Below are positions 7,888-16,028 of a stretch of DNA of 64,000 nucleotides, piece after piece. Under the pieces are notes generated by a model. That model was not told where the DNA came from, did no database searches, and saw only the letters and a program-made list of their open reading frames with translations. The stretch is from the NCBI GenBank assembly GCA_900554415.1, contig USGU01000014.1:1-64000 (forward strand), given 5' to 3'. Source of the DNA: an uncultured Lachnospiraceae bacterium (GTDB lineage Bacteria; Bacillota; Clostridia; Lachnospirales; Lachnospiraceae). A program made the position numbers and the translations under genes. Numbering within the stretch: position 1 is the stretch's first letter; each line of letters starts with the position of its first letter.

Positions 7888-9201
7888 TTATTTAACACAC
7901 TCCATAATGATTTTCTCGCAATTATCATATCCAAGCTGCGAACTGTTCAGACATAATGTATAATTACTTGCTTTTCCCCATTTCTGCTCTGTATAAAAAT
8001 TATAATTTGTCATACGTCTCTTATCCGTATCTGCTATCATTTTTACAGCCTCTCGCTCGCTGACATTGTATACACGGCAAGTCTTCTTTATTTTTTCCGG
8101 CATATCGCCATGAATAAACACATTGAGTACATCCTTCCTGTCTTTCAGTATAAAATCTGCATTTCTTCCAATAATTACGCAGGGTTCTTTCTCTGCCAGC
8201 TCCAGAATCATTAACACAACTGTATACATAAGACCATATTTGATTCCGTCCTGGATTCTCTTTTTGCTCCGCATTCCATATGCAAATGCAATAATCGGTG
8301 TAATCGCATCCCGAAGACCAAAAGCCAGAAACAGAACAAACTGTTGAACCTTATAGAACAGACCATATGCCGTCTGTGCGGATGGATTGAATTTCAAAAT
8401 CAGATTCATCACATATACCATGACAGACATCAGTGCCTGTGCGATGATTGCCGGAAGTCCTATAACATAGATTTCTTTGATAATTTTCGCTTCGGGCTTC
8501 ATGTAACTGATTCCATGTTCAAATTCTTTATTTAATTTTATATGAAAGATAAATAATAAAACTGCGGATGCCACCTGACCAATCACTGTTGCATAAGCTG
8601 CACCTTTTACCCCCATTTCCGGGCATGGACCAAGACCGTAAATCATAATCGGGTCCAGAATAATATTTATCACTGCGCCGGTCACCTGTCCGATTGTAGA
8701 ATAAAGAGAGCGTCCTGTTGCCTGTAATAACTTTTCAAATAAAGAAAAGAAAACAATTCCAAAAGAAATCACGCAGCATATCCTCAGATAATCGGTTCCC
8801 ATCTTCAATACTTCCGCATCTACTGTCTGAGAGGAAATATATGCCTTTACCCCAAAGATGCCAAACAATAAGCAGAGTATATAAATGATTACTCCGAGAA
8901 ACAAACTGTTTCCTGCTACCTTTGCCGCTTTTTTATTATTCCCCTGCCCGAGCGTCCTTGCAAGAAGTGCATTGGTCCCCACTCCTGTTCCAACTCCTGC
9001 TGCCACCATAAGCATCTGAACCGGGAATACCAAAGTAAGTGCATTTAACGCTGCTTCACTTCCTACCCTCATATTTCCTACAAATGCACTGTCTACAATG
9101 TTATAAACTGCTTGCAATGCCATGGATAAAATCATAGGAATACCCATCTGGATCATCAATTTGTTCACGGGCATATCCTTCATTTTGTTGCTTTCTGCCA
9201 T
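7888..9201 (-). CDS. MATE transporter fused in frame to a truncated cytidylate kinase-like tail
   Basis: Residues 1 to about 333 are a MATE-family multidrug/cation antiporter, from [19 protein letters not shown] through roughly ten membrane helices. A normal MATE protein has 12 helices and about 450 residues, so the last helices are missing. From residue 334 ([18 protein letters not shown]) the sequence is the C-terminal 104 residues of a cytidylate kinase-like (PF13189-type) protein, without its N-terminal P-loop. The join near 8200 is in frame. Full-length MATE-cytidylate kinase fusions occur in Clostridia, so an internal in-frame deletion from such a fusion is the simplest origin. Transport or kinase activity is doubtful. 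Start follows GGAGG. Confidence 0.8.
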   Translation of the reverse strand: MAESNKMKDMPVNKLMIQMGIPMILSMALQAVYNIVDSAFVGNMRVGSEAALNALTLVFPVQMLMVAAGVGTGVGTNALLARTLGQGNNKKAAKVAGNSLFLGVIIYILCLLFGIFGVKAYISSQTVDAEVLKMGTDYLRICCVISFGIVFFSLFEKLLQATGRSLYSTIGQVTGAVINIILDPIMIYGLGPCPEMGVKGAAYATVIGQVASAVLLFIFHIKLNKEFEHGISYMKPEAKIIKEIYVIGLPAIIAQALMSVMVYVMNLILKFNPSAQTAYGLFYKVQQFVLFLAFGLRDAITPIIAFAYGMRSKKRIQDGIKYGLMYTVVLMILELAEKEPCVIIGRNADFILKDRKDVLNVFIHGDMPEKIKKTCRVYNVSEREAVKMIADTDKRRMTNYNFYTEQKWGKASNYTLCLNSSQLGYDNCEKIIMECVK

Positions 9202-9244
9202 TTTGTTCTAACTCCTCCATTTTCTTCTAATTTTTTATTTTTTG

Positions 9245-9380
9245 TACAAAAAAAGTGTGAACCTGTCATGTAAGTTGGACTTACGCTGACAAGCTACACA
9301 CTTTTAATGTAAAATATAAATTTAGGCTACAAAAAACGAGCAGCAATGAACTGGATTTACGCTCGTCTGCTACTCGTTTA
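9245..9380. repeat. Two related hairpin units, likely terminators
   Basis: Unit 1 (about 9247-9307) is an extended stem: AAAAGTGTG with CACACTTTT outside, CTGTCA with TGACAAG inside, and GTAAGT-TGG-ACTTAC at the tip, followed on the - strand by a T run. Unit 2 (about 9333-9379) pairs AAACGAG-CAGCA with TGCT-A-CTCGTTT. Both share TGGAYTTACGCT near the loop and TTTAATGTAA after the stem, so they look like diverged copies of one element. They separate the FUSC-like gene from the MATE gene and probably terminate the former. Confidence 0.55.
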
Positions 9381-9468
9381 ATGTAATTATATTTCCTGTT
9401 TTTCAAAAAGTCAAATGAATTTTACCTTCTTCTCTCAACCATTTTCTGATAAGCCACTGACAACAATA

Positions 9469-10074
9469 TTATGCATGTTTGTGTTCTGCTTCCATCTTTA
9501 CACGCTGATGACGCGGTAAATGTCCTTCAGCCAGTTTTCTCCAACTCCAATACGCTTCGCGGATATCCATACCATTCGCTTTGTCCTTCTCTGACGGATT
9601 CAGCATTGTAAGTACAAGGCTGAATAACACGCCCACACCCGTATCAATGATACGTGCAATGGTGTAGCTTACATAGCCCGATGCCGGCTGCGTAAACATT
9701 ACCACAAAATATACCACTGTTCCCGGCTGAATAGCGCTGTTTGCCCCAAATGCCAGATTCAGATAAATAACACAGAAAAGTCCTGCTACCATGTAAATAT
9801 TATTCGGAATTCCGAATGGTGTATGTACATAAAGCCAATAAAACGGAATTACCATCAATCCTCCAAAAAAGGTACCTACAAATCGGTTAAATCCATTTCG
9901 GAATCCCTCCTGAAACTGACTTCCCATTCCATAAACTGCTCCAATACAAGCAAAACACGGGTTACGCCCACCTAATAAAAATTCATATACTAATGCCACT
10001 AACAGGCACGAAAAAACAGTCTTAATAATACGCATACCCACATGTGGCAGTCGAAAAAATTTTGTCATTCCCAT
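9469..10074 (-). CDS. FUSC / aromatic acid exporter family membrane protein
   Basis: A 201-residue membrane protein with the features of the aromatic acid exporter/FUSC superfamily N-terminal domain: an opening MRIIKTVFSCLLVALVYEF helix, the loop GSQFQEGFRNGFNRFVGTF, and several more hydrophobic helices, then a polar C-terminal tail. Family members export aromatic carboxylates or other small molecules, but substrates of the short Clostridia proteins are unknown. GAGGAG precedes the ATG. It stands alone between the MATE gene and the CmpB-like gene. Confidence 0.75.
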   Translation of the reverse strand: MGMTKFFRLPHVGMRIIKTVFSCLLVALVYEFLLGGRNPCFACIGAVYGMGSQFQEGFRNGFNRFVGTFFGGLMVIPFYWLYVHTPFGIPNNIYMVAGLFCVIYLNLAFGANSAIQPGTVVYFVVMFTQPASGYVSYTIARIIDTGVGVLFSLVLTMLNPSEKDKANGMDIREAYWSWRKLAEGHLPRHQRVKMEAEHKHA

Positions 10075-10209
10075 CTTATTCTTCTCCTCTTTTATCCTTC
10101 ATTCCTTTTCCAAATTTACGCTAACTTTGCTATTGTACATCCAAGGTCTGTCGGATTGCAAGACCTGATTTTTATTATGACTGTTTTATTAGGATATTTA
10201 ATCCATTCT

Positions 10210-11106
10210 TTACCTTTTTTCAAATTTTTTTCTTAATTCCTGAATCAGCTCATAGTAATCCCGATGCTTCATCTCCGGAAATGCCTTAATAATTCTTCCC
10301 TGTCCGACAATTGTGTGATTCGTTATAGAATTAGCGAGTTCATCAAATTCTCTTTGAAGTTCAGCCCTCTTTTTGCGAAGTTTCTCAATAGACTGGTCTT
10401 TTTTCGTTTCAGCAGCTTCACGCAATTCTGCTCTTGCAAGAGCTGTCTGCACCTTTCCTTTTTCTATAGCCTGTGCTGTATCTATTGTTGTGCCTGCAAC
10501 GGTATCACTGATTTTATCGCTTATAATCCGCATATCTGAACGAATCTTATCCAATTGGGTAAGTTTCTTATTCAAGCCCTGTATCACTGCTACTGTTACG
10601 ATAAAATCTGTCAGATACATACAATATAAAATTGCCAGTACAATCCAGCCCAAAATTGAATCTGCTTGTGGCGATGTATGATTTTCCACATATTTCTGAA
10701 AAACTTTCACGACAAGAACTATTGCCAATCCCCATATCAGTGAAAATTCCAAACAGATATACCCATGAAAGTTTAAAGGTTTATCGGAATAATCCCACCA
10801 TCTCGCATGAAAGCATACATCTAACAGCCAGCCAGCTATTAACTCCACTACCGTAGCCAGAACAACTCCAAATACAAATATCATGCCATCACTCATCTGA
10901 TAACCACTGCTTTGCAGTGTATTTATCATAGCAAAAACAGATAATACTCCAAAGCCATATATCGGGCATACCGGTCCATTCAGAAACCCTCTGTTTATAA
11001 CTTTTCCCAAAGCTACCGCATGAAAGATTACTTCAACGACCCAGCCTCCAAAAGAATATATCAAAAAATACCAGCATATCTGATAATATGTCATTCCACA
11101 AATCAT
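10210..11106 (-). CDS. Putative ABC-transporter permease-like membrane protein (CmpB-type)
   Basis: A 298-residue protein with about five membrane helices in the first 190 residues, beginning with YQICWYFLIYSFGGWVVE and containing RGFLNGPVCPIYGFG, the hallmark of the family annotated as putative ABC transporter permease. The C-terminal hundred residues are charged and helical (KKDQSIEKLRKKRAELQREF), probably a coiled coil. No ATPase partner is nearby, so the ABC label is doubtful. I chose the ATG seven bases after GAGGAGG; a start nine codons earlier would place the site inside the gene. Confidence 0.7.
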   Translation of the reverse strand: MICGMTYYQICWYFLIYSFGGWVVEVIFHAVALGKVINRGFLNGPVCPIYGFGVLSVFAMINTLQSSGYQMSDGMIFVFGVVLATVVELIAGWLLDVCFHARWWDYSDKPLNFHGYICLEFSLIWGLAIVLVVKVFQKYVENHTSPQADSILGWIVLAILYCMYLTDFIVTVAVIQGLNKKLTQLDKIRSDMRIISDKISDTVAGTTIDTAQAIEKGKVQTALARAELREAAETKKDQSIEKLRKKRAELQREFDELANSITNHTIVGQGRIIKAFPEMKHRDYYELIQELRKKFEKR

Positions 11107-11156
11107 GTTTTTCTCCTCCTCATTACAACTCATATACTTTTTTATTATTTACTTTT

Positions 11157-11783
11157 TTATTTTCCAACAAATGTCAAAACCGGTATAAAATACCGGACTG
11201 CCAACAAAATCCCCAAAATCCTACTTATCAGAAAAAGTGGAACTGCTGTCAGCACATCAATTAATGTGTGTTGTTTTGTTGTAACTGTTGACAGCACAAT
11301 CATGACTGCAACCAAAACTGTAAATATCCGAACCCAAGGATTCATTCCCACACATGTGCAGGAAACGCAAATCACAAGAAAGCAGCTCGAACAATGCAGG
11401 CTTGGTGCGCAGTTCAGCCCACGGTAGCTGCCATGATAAATGAATTTCATAAAGTTCCCCCAGAAGCCATCCGGAGGCACCGGTCTCTGAAAAGAAGTCG
11501 GATAAATCAGATAACATACCACACTGAGCACGATTTCCATCACCATAGTCATCAGATAACCGCAGTAAGAATATGAATCTGTTTGGAAAACCACCAATGG
11601 ATAAAAAGCAATCAGTGGAAACCAGAAGCAGTAAGGTAAGACCGTCCATGGAAGAAAAGGAATCTTATCGTCCACCGGGCGTTTAACGTCATGAATCCTG
11701 CTCTGAAAAAACTCGCATCCAAAATACAGCAATGTCTGGAAAAAAAGCAGGATGCCTTGTACCAATAGTAGTTTCTTAAACAC
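11157..11783 (-). CDS. PAP2-family lipid phosphatase-like protein
   Basis: A 208-residue membrane protein with the split PAP2 phosphatase signature: CAPSLHCSS (equivalent of the PSGH block) and KQHTLIDVL with the catalytic His-Asp pair near the C-terminus. Five to six helices are visible. Such proteins dephosphorylate phosphatidic acid, undecaprenyl pyrophosphate or inositol-phosphate lipids at the outer membrane face; the substrate cannot be told. Translation seems to start at GTG, 5 bases after GAGGTG. It lies 50 bp upstream of the CmpB-like gene on the same strand. Confidence 0.75.
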   Translation of the reverse strand: MFKKLLLVQGILLFFQTLLYFGCEFFQSRIHDVKRPVDDKIPFLPWTVLPYCFWFPLIAFYPLVVFQTDSYSYCGYLMTMVMEIVLSVVCYLIYPTSFQRPVPPDGFWGNFMKFIYHGSYRGLNCAPSLHCSSCFLVICVSCTCVGMNPWVRIFTVLVAVMIVLSTVTTKQHTLIDVLTAVPLFLISRILGILLAVRYFIPVLTFVGK

Positions 11784-11844
11784 ATAATCACCTCTATTCT
11801 GGTCTTAGCCTGTCTGTTTTCTTAAATCATATAAAGTTATTTCT

Positions 11845-12135
11845 TCACAACAATCCATTCTCAACGGTGCTTTCATTGTCCCAACAAAGTTCCTGTGTCT
11901 CCCCGTCTCCGAAATACACCGGAAAACGGAACTTTATGTGCTTCAGGAATCTGCCATCTGGCTGCTCCTGCTCATAAATGTCCACCTGTTCTACAAAGCT
12001 GTTAAGAAATTCTTTCTTTTCCAAATCGGTAAACTTATCATATAGTTTATCAAAATATATAAGAAATTGATAGACGTTTTCTTCTGATATTTTCTGTTGC
12101 TGAATATTCAGCAGGCGGTTCTTTACTTCCCTTGC
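11845..12135 (-). pseudogene. C-terminal fragment of a large serine recombinase
   Basis: The encoded stretch contains SFVEQVDIYEQEQPDGRFL and HIKFRFPVYFGDGE, the end of transposon-type large serine recombinases (DUF4368-like C-terminus). The catalytic resolvase domain and zinc ribbon are absent: the frame is joined at about 12135 to unrelated + strand sequence. It is a remnant of a transposon or conjugative element. Confidence 0.8.
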
Positions 12136-12137
12136 CC

Positions 12138-12450
12138 TGATTACAGAAATCACAGCAGATAATGCTCATCTTGTTTCCAATCTCCATTCAAATCTCGGAG
12201 GTCTTTACCGCATGAACGGTTATCCAGACCTTGCCAGGGAACATATGGAAAAAGGTCTTTTTCTGCTTGAACATTACAATTTACTTTATACCAATGACAG
12301 TATTCCTCAAATTACCAACTATGCTATGTTACTGACAGAACAGCAGTCACCAGAAAAAGGAATATCTGTCCTGCAAAAAGTATCAAAAATCATCAAGGAA
12401 TATAACTCTGATTGTAATCTTGATTATGCTACAGTACAGGAAAGCCTAAA
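12138..12450 (+). pseudogene. Fragment of a TPR protein inside mobile-element debris
   Basis: Reading from about 12138 the + strand encodes LHSNLGGLYRMNGYPDLA, then a second helical repeat pair (HMEKGLFLLEHYN) and a third (ISVLQKVSKIIKEYN). This is a tetratricopeptide protein, probably a regulator or kinesin-light-chain-like protein, lacking both ends. Downstream it runs directly into a serine recombinase gene in another frame near 12450. Only the interior survives. Confidence 0.6.
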
Positions 12451-12963
12451 CTCCGAGTCGCGGCGTACTGTAGAGTTAGTACTGACAGCGATGATCAGGC
12501 TACAAGTTATGAAGCTCAAGTAGAACACTACACTGAATATATTAAGAAAAACCCTGAATGGGAATTTGCCGGAATATACGCTGATGATGGTATTTCCGGT
12601 ACCAATACGAAAAACAGAGAAGAATTCAATCGCATGATTAACGATTGCGAAGCTGGTACTATCGACATGATTATCACAAAATCAATCAGCCGATTTGCCA
12701 GAAACACCTTAGACTGCTTGAAATACATCAGGCAGTTGAAGGAAAAGAACATTCCGGTATTCTTTGAAAAAGAGTCCATCAACACGATGGATGCCAAGGG
12801 TGAAGTTCTTCTTACGATTATGGCTTCACTGACCAGCAGACTGCACACCTGACAGAATTCGATGAAGCACTGGTGCGACGCTGGGTCAAGCAGATAACCG
12901 TCTAGGATGACCATTTCACCGTTGAACTGAAATCCGGAGTGAGTATTGATATTTATGCATAAT
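12451..12963 (+). pseudogene. Serine recombinase with internal deletion
   Basis: The N-terminal catalytic domain is present, from [18 protein letters not shown] (with the nucleophile Ser of CRVST) to [17 protein letters not shown]. Near 12840 the frame breaks and jumps to the extreme C-terminus (FDEALVRRWVKQITV, stop codon, DDHFTVELKSGVSIDIYA). The recombinase domain and zinc ribbon, normally about 300 residues, are lost. The gene is dead and is the right-hand piece of the recombinase debris that starts at 11845. Confidence 0.8.
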
Positions 12964-12978
12964 TCCACAGACGCACGA

Positions 12979-13014
12979 AACCCTCTCGACCTTGATGGCT
13001 GAGAGGGTTATTTT
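12979..13014 (+). terminator. Intrinsic terminator after the recombinase relic
   Basis: AACCCTCTC pairs perfectly with GAGAGGGTT around a 13-nt loop and is followed by ATTTTAT. It lies directly after the recombinase C-terminus and overlaps the end of the IS30 relic read from the other strand. Confidence 0.7.
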
Positions 13015-13722
13015 ATAATGGATGAATTGTCAGCCAAGTGCAACGTCTTTGAAAAGAAGACCTCATACGGAGTTCTGTATCCAAGGCATTTGCGTGATCG
13101 CCGATTTAGCTTATCAAACATCTCTTGTTGCACTGGCCTTTCCTCCAATGAGATAACGAGTTTTTCTGTCTACAAGTGTAGCAAGGCAGGCTTTTCCTTT
13201 TTTGCCAACTACAGTGTCCCCTTCCCAGTGGCCTCTTCTGGATCTGTTTTGTGCACCTGCAGGGCGCTGAGAAATATCGTTAGATATGCGTATTTTTCCA
13301 CGTCTTTCTACATGGTTCTTGGTATGACGAGTTTTGCCTCTGTGGCGTAGCTTTCTTACTACTCCACGGTTACCATGTGAGCGATGAGGGTCATCAAATC
13401 TACCAGCATATATTTCTCGGTAGATAGTTGAATAACTAATTATTGTCTTGTGATGTTCTAACGCTAGACGTCCAGCAATCTCTTTTGGAGACCATTGCTG
13501 ACCAAGAAACATCGCTTTTACATATTTACACCGATTCACATCTTCAAGGTGTTTGTGCGGACGACAAGCCTTGCGACGCTTTGAATAGTTGCGTTGCGCA
13601 TCAATAGGTTGATAGAAACCACGATACGAATTACGTTTTAGTTCTCTGGAAATAGTAGACTTACTAGGATGTAATTCGTTAGCAATTGCGGTAACTGAAT
13701 AATTTTTTGCTTGAAAATACAT
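13008..13722 (-). pseudogene. IS30-family transposase relic with central deletion
   Basis: The N-terminal part has the IS30 helix-turn-helix (IANELHPSKSTISRELKRN) and continues to GHWEGDTVVGKKGKACLATL, which includes the first catalytic Asp of the DDE triad. At about 13113 the frame stops; the next frame resumes with LNRRSRKCLGYRTPYEVFF, the conserved end of IS30 transposases. The segment carrying the second Asp and the Glu is gone, and the first N-terminal residues are also missing. No terminal inverted repeats were found. Confidence 0.85.
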
Positions 13723-13740
13723 TATCCTGAATTATTCATT

Positions 13741-15138
13741 TTATTTTACCTCTTTTAACATTTCACTATATTCAACAAGCCTTACATTACCCATTTCTTC
13801 TGCTTTACTGATACATCCTTTAGTAAATCCTGACTTAGCAAATAGATAAAAGTGCTTATTTTTGTAGTTAAACAACTCACTTCGTTCGATGAGCTTTTCA
13901 AGAACAGCAAGGTCAACTTTTTCATTCGTCCATTTACATTCGCCGAAAAGGGCGGTGTTTTTATCTTGGACACCCATAATGTCGATTTCTTCCTGCTGTC
14001 TTGTTTTTTTGTTCGTACCCCACCAGCGACCGATGTCAGTGAAATTAACGGGGCAATTATCGTTTAAAAGCTCATTCCAAAGATACTGCTTTGAAATTTC
14101 CTCGAACACAGCTCCCATATAATCGGACAAAAACGGCTCAATTCGCTTATAAGCAAGCTCGTCCGCACCTCTTGAAATAACAGATGTGTTCTCCGTCACG
14201 AAACGATACCAAAAACGGAACATATTATCCTCAATAGAGTAAATTGTTTTTCTGCCGGAACTTTCGCCGTACGGCGTTTCTTTCTTCACAATTCCAAGAG
14301 AAATAAGGTTGCGGATATAGGTTGCGCAAACACTTGTGTCCTCGCCAACCTTGCTTGAAATTTCCGAAAGTTTTGTACCACCGGTTGCGATAGCAGTTAT
14401 TATTGCATTATAAATCGCAGGCTCGCGCACTTCTTGTTTGAGAAGATTTGTCGGCTCTTCAAAAAGGAATGAAGACGGATTTAAAAATATCTTTTTGATG
14501 TTTTCTTTTATAGACAAGCCGTCGTCAAGCTGAAGCAGGTACTGTGGAGTTCCACCTACAATTCCATAAGCAATAGCCTTATCCTCTGCTGCGAATTTTG
14601 GAAAATGCTTGCACGCTTCCATAAATTCAAAAGGCTGGACTTTAAGCTGTGCGGTTCTTCTGCCGTAAAGCGGAGCCTTGTATGCAAGCACGTGGTCTTC
14701 CATATAGGACATCGACGAACCGCAGAGAATTAAAAATAAATTTGAAGTATCTTTATGCTTATCAATCATAAGCTGCAGGGTAGAGGCGAGGCTCTTTGAA
14801 GCCTTTGCAACATACGGGTACTCGTCGATTACAAGGACGATTCGTTTTTCCTGTGCCAATTTGAAAACAAATTCCAATGCATCCTGAAAAGATGTAAATT
14901 CACTGCCTTGCGGCAAATCAGATTTGTAACTCATTATACTTTGGCTGAAGTTTTCGAGATTTTGTTTTGCATTGCTCTCGACGCCCGTAAAATAAATTAC
15001 ATCTTTATCTTTTACAAATTCATTTATGATTGCGGTCTTGCCGACACGACGACGACCGTAGATTACAGTGAATTCAAATTTACTGCTATTATATTGATTC
15101 TGTAACGCTGTAAGCTCTCGTTCTCTTCCGATAAACAT
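13741..15138 (-). CDS. DUF234-type ATPase with nuclease-fold C-terminus
   Basis: A 465-residue AAA-type ATPase of the archaeal ATPase/DUF234 group. Walker A is GRRRVGKT (residues 28-36), Walker B is LVIDEYPYVAK, a winged-helix region follows (LSEISSKVGEDTSVCATYI), and the C-terminus carries a PD-(D/E)XK-like pattern (EEIDIMG and FGECKW). Such proteins are common, patchily distributed and of unknown role; defence or mobile-element functions have been suggested. The start is the ATG of MFIGRE, seven bases after GGAGG. It lies between IS30 and TnpV relics, so it was probably brought in by a mobile element, and it has its own strong promoter. Confidence 0.8.
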   Translation of the reverse strand: MFIGRERELTALQNQYNSSKFEFTVIYGRRRVGKTAIINEFVKDKDVIYFTGVESNAKQNLENFSQSIMSYKSDLPQGSEFTSFQDALEFVFKLAQEKRIVLVIDEYPYVAKASKSLASTLQLMIDKHKDTSNLFLILCGSSMSYMEDHVLAYKAPLYGRRTAQLKVQPFEFMEACKHFPKFAAEDKAIAYGIVGGTPQYLLQLDDGLSIKENIKKIFLNPSSFLFEEPTNLLKQEVREPAIYNAIITAIATGGTKLSEISSKVGEDTSVCATYIRNLISLGIVKKETPYGESSGRKTIYSIEDNMFRFWYRFVTENTSVISRGADELAYKRIEPFLSDYMGAVFEEISKQYLWNELLNDNCPVNFTDIGRWWGTNKKTRQQEEIDIMGVQDKNTALFGECKWTNEKVDLAVLEKLIERSELFNYKNKHFYLFAKSGFTKGCISKAEEMGNVRLVEYSEMLKEVK

Positions 15139-15150
15139 ACGCATACCTCC

Positions 15151-15241
15151 ATTTAGTAAATTACGATTTACTAAATTATACTTTCCAAAAGAATCGATGT
15201 CAATACGTCTTATGAAATTTACTAAAGTATGTTTTAGTAAA
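15151..15241 (-). promoter_or_regulatory. Consensus promoter flanked by two TTTAGTAAA palindromes
   Basis: On the - strand TTGACA (15198-15203) and TATAAT (15175-15180) are separated by exactly 17 bp, a perfect vegetative promoter. Immediately downstream is an 11-bp perfect inverted repeat, ATTTAGTAAAT-N4-ATTTACTAAAT (15151-15176). Upstream of the -35 is a second copy, TTTACTAAA-N6-TTTAGTAAA (15218-15241). The placement fits a repressor, perhaps the ATPase itself, that binds both sites and shuts off a strong promoter. Confidence 0.75.
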
Positions 15242-15408
15242 ACAAAATTATTCATCTGTTTTTTTGCAGGTCTTAGGGTGTTCCCTAACAAGATTTGACC
15301 GTTTTACGACGATAGGAGTATAAATGGTCTGCTCGCTAAGATTAAACAACACCTTACACCAAAGAAAAAGCGAGAGCTTTCCGTTAAGGTTTGCTCTCTC
15401 TTTCGGTT

Positions 15409-15582
15409 TTATTTTATCTGTATACTTTTCATTTTCGCTGATGAAAATTTTATAATCAAGTCATCAACGGCGTCTGTATATCTGCCTTCGCTTTGCAATT
15501 TATTTTTAAAACGGATAAGATTTTTTATAATTTCTGAATGTTCATTTGCGGATATGTATAGGTGATATTTTTGTTCTCTCAT
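15409..15582 (-). CDS. Small transposon-associated protein
   Basis: A 57-residue protein starting MREQKYHLYISANEHSEI and containing EGRYTDAVDDLIIKF. I recognise this type from conjugative and mobilizable transposons of Firmicutes, where it follows tnpV; its function is unknown. Its ATG overlaps the TGA of the TnpV gene (ATGA), so the two are translationally coupled. It is intact in length. Confidence 0.7.
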   Translation of the reverse strand: MREQKYHLYISANEHSEIIKNLIRFKNKLQSEGRYTDAVDDLIIKFSSAKMKSIQIK

Positions 15583-15950
15583 ACATAAATCACCTCAGCA
15601 TTTACAATTTCTGTCGCACGATTCCGGATGTTATTCATCTTGCGAATCCACAAAAGTGTATTTTCTGCTTTAAGTTTCTCTGTTACATTTTCTTTTTCGG
15701 CAAGTGTTTTTACAAGCTCCTGAAACATTACTTCGGCTCGTGTATCGGCTTCAGCAAGGTGTTCATACAGTCTGCCCGAAGTCAAATAATTGTAATAGAT
15801 AACTCGATGATTTGATTTTAAATGTCGTTTATATTGCTGTCCCCACACGCCGATTTGATATTCTTTCTGTTCATTCATTCCTACATTAGGGAGCATATAA
15901 TCTCCTGCCTGACGATACTCAACGCCTTGCTGTTCAAATATTGTTTTCAT
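15579..15950 (-). CDS. tnpV: TnpV-family transposon protein
   Basis: A 123-residue protein of the TnpV family, named from Tn4451-type mobilizable transposons. It has the typical blocks DYMLPNVGMNEQKEYQIG and RHLKSNHRVIYYNYLTSG. Its biochemical role is not established. No functional TnpX recombinase is in the window; only serine recombinase fragments lie 3-4 kb away. With the small gene it overlaps, it is the best-preserved part of an inactive element inserted next to rlmD. Confidence 0.8.
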   Translation of the reverse strand: MKTIFEQQGVEYRQAGDYMLPNVGMNEQKEYQIGVWGQQYKRHLKSNHRVIYYNYLTSGRLYEHLAEADTRAEVMFQELVKTLAEKENVTEKLKAENTLLWIRKMNNIRNRATEIVNAEVIYV

Positions 15951-16028
15951 AGAAAAATCCTCCTGTAATTTGATTGTACTATCATTTTACAGAAGGATTT
16001 TTGATTTTACCAATGTACCGATTACACG

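Noticed and set aside
11845..12963. One recombinase gene interrupted by a UGA selenocysteine codon
   Set aside because: The pieces lie on opposite strands or in different frames, a UAG is present, and large domains are missing; this is decay.
13018..13350. A + strand gene of about 110 residues
   Set aside because: It is antisense to the IS30 transposase relic, whose protein matches are clear.
15139..15291. Longer N-terminus for the DUF234 ATPase
   Set aside because: The extra codons cover the promoter and both palindromes; the ribosome site favours MFIGRE.
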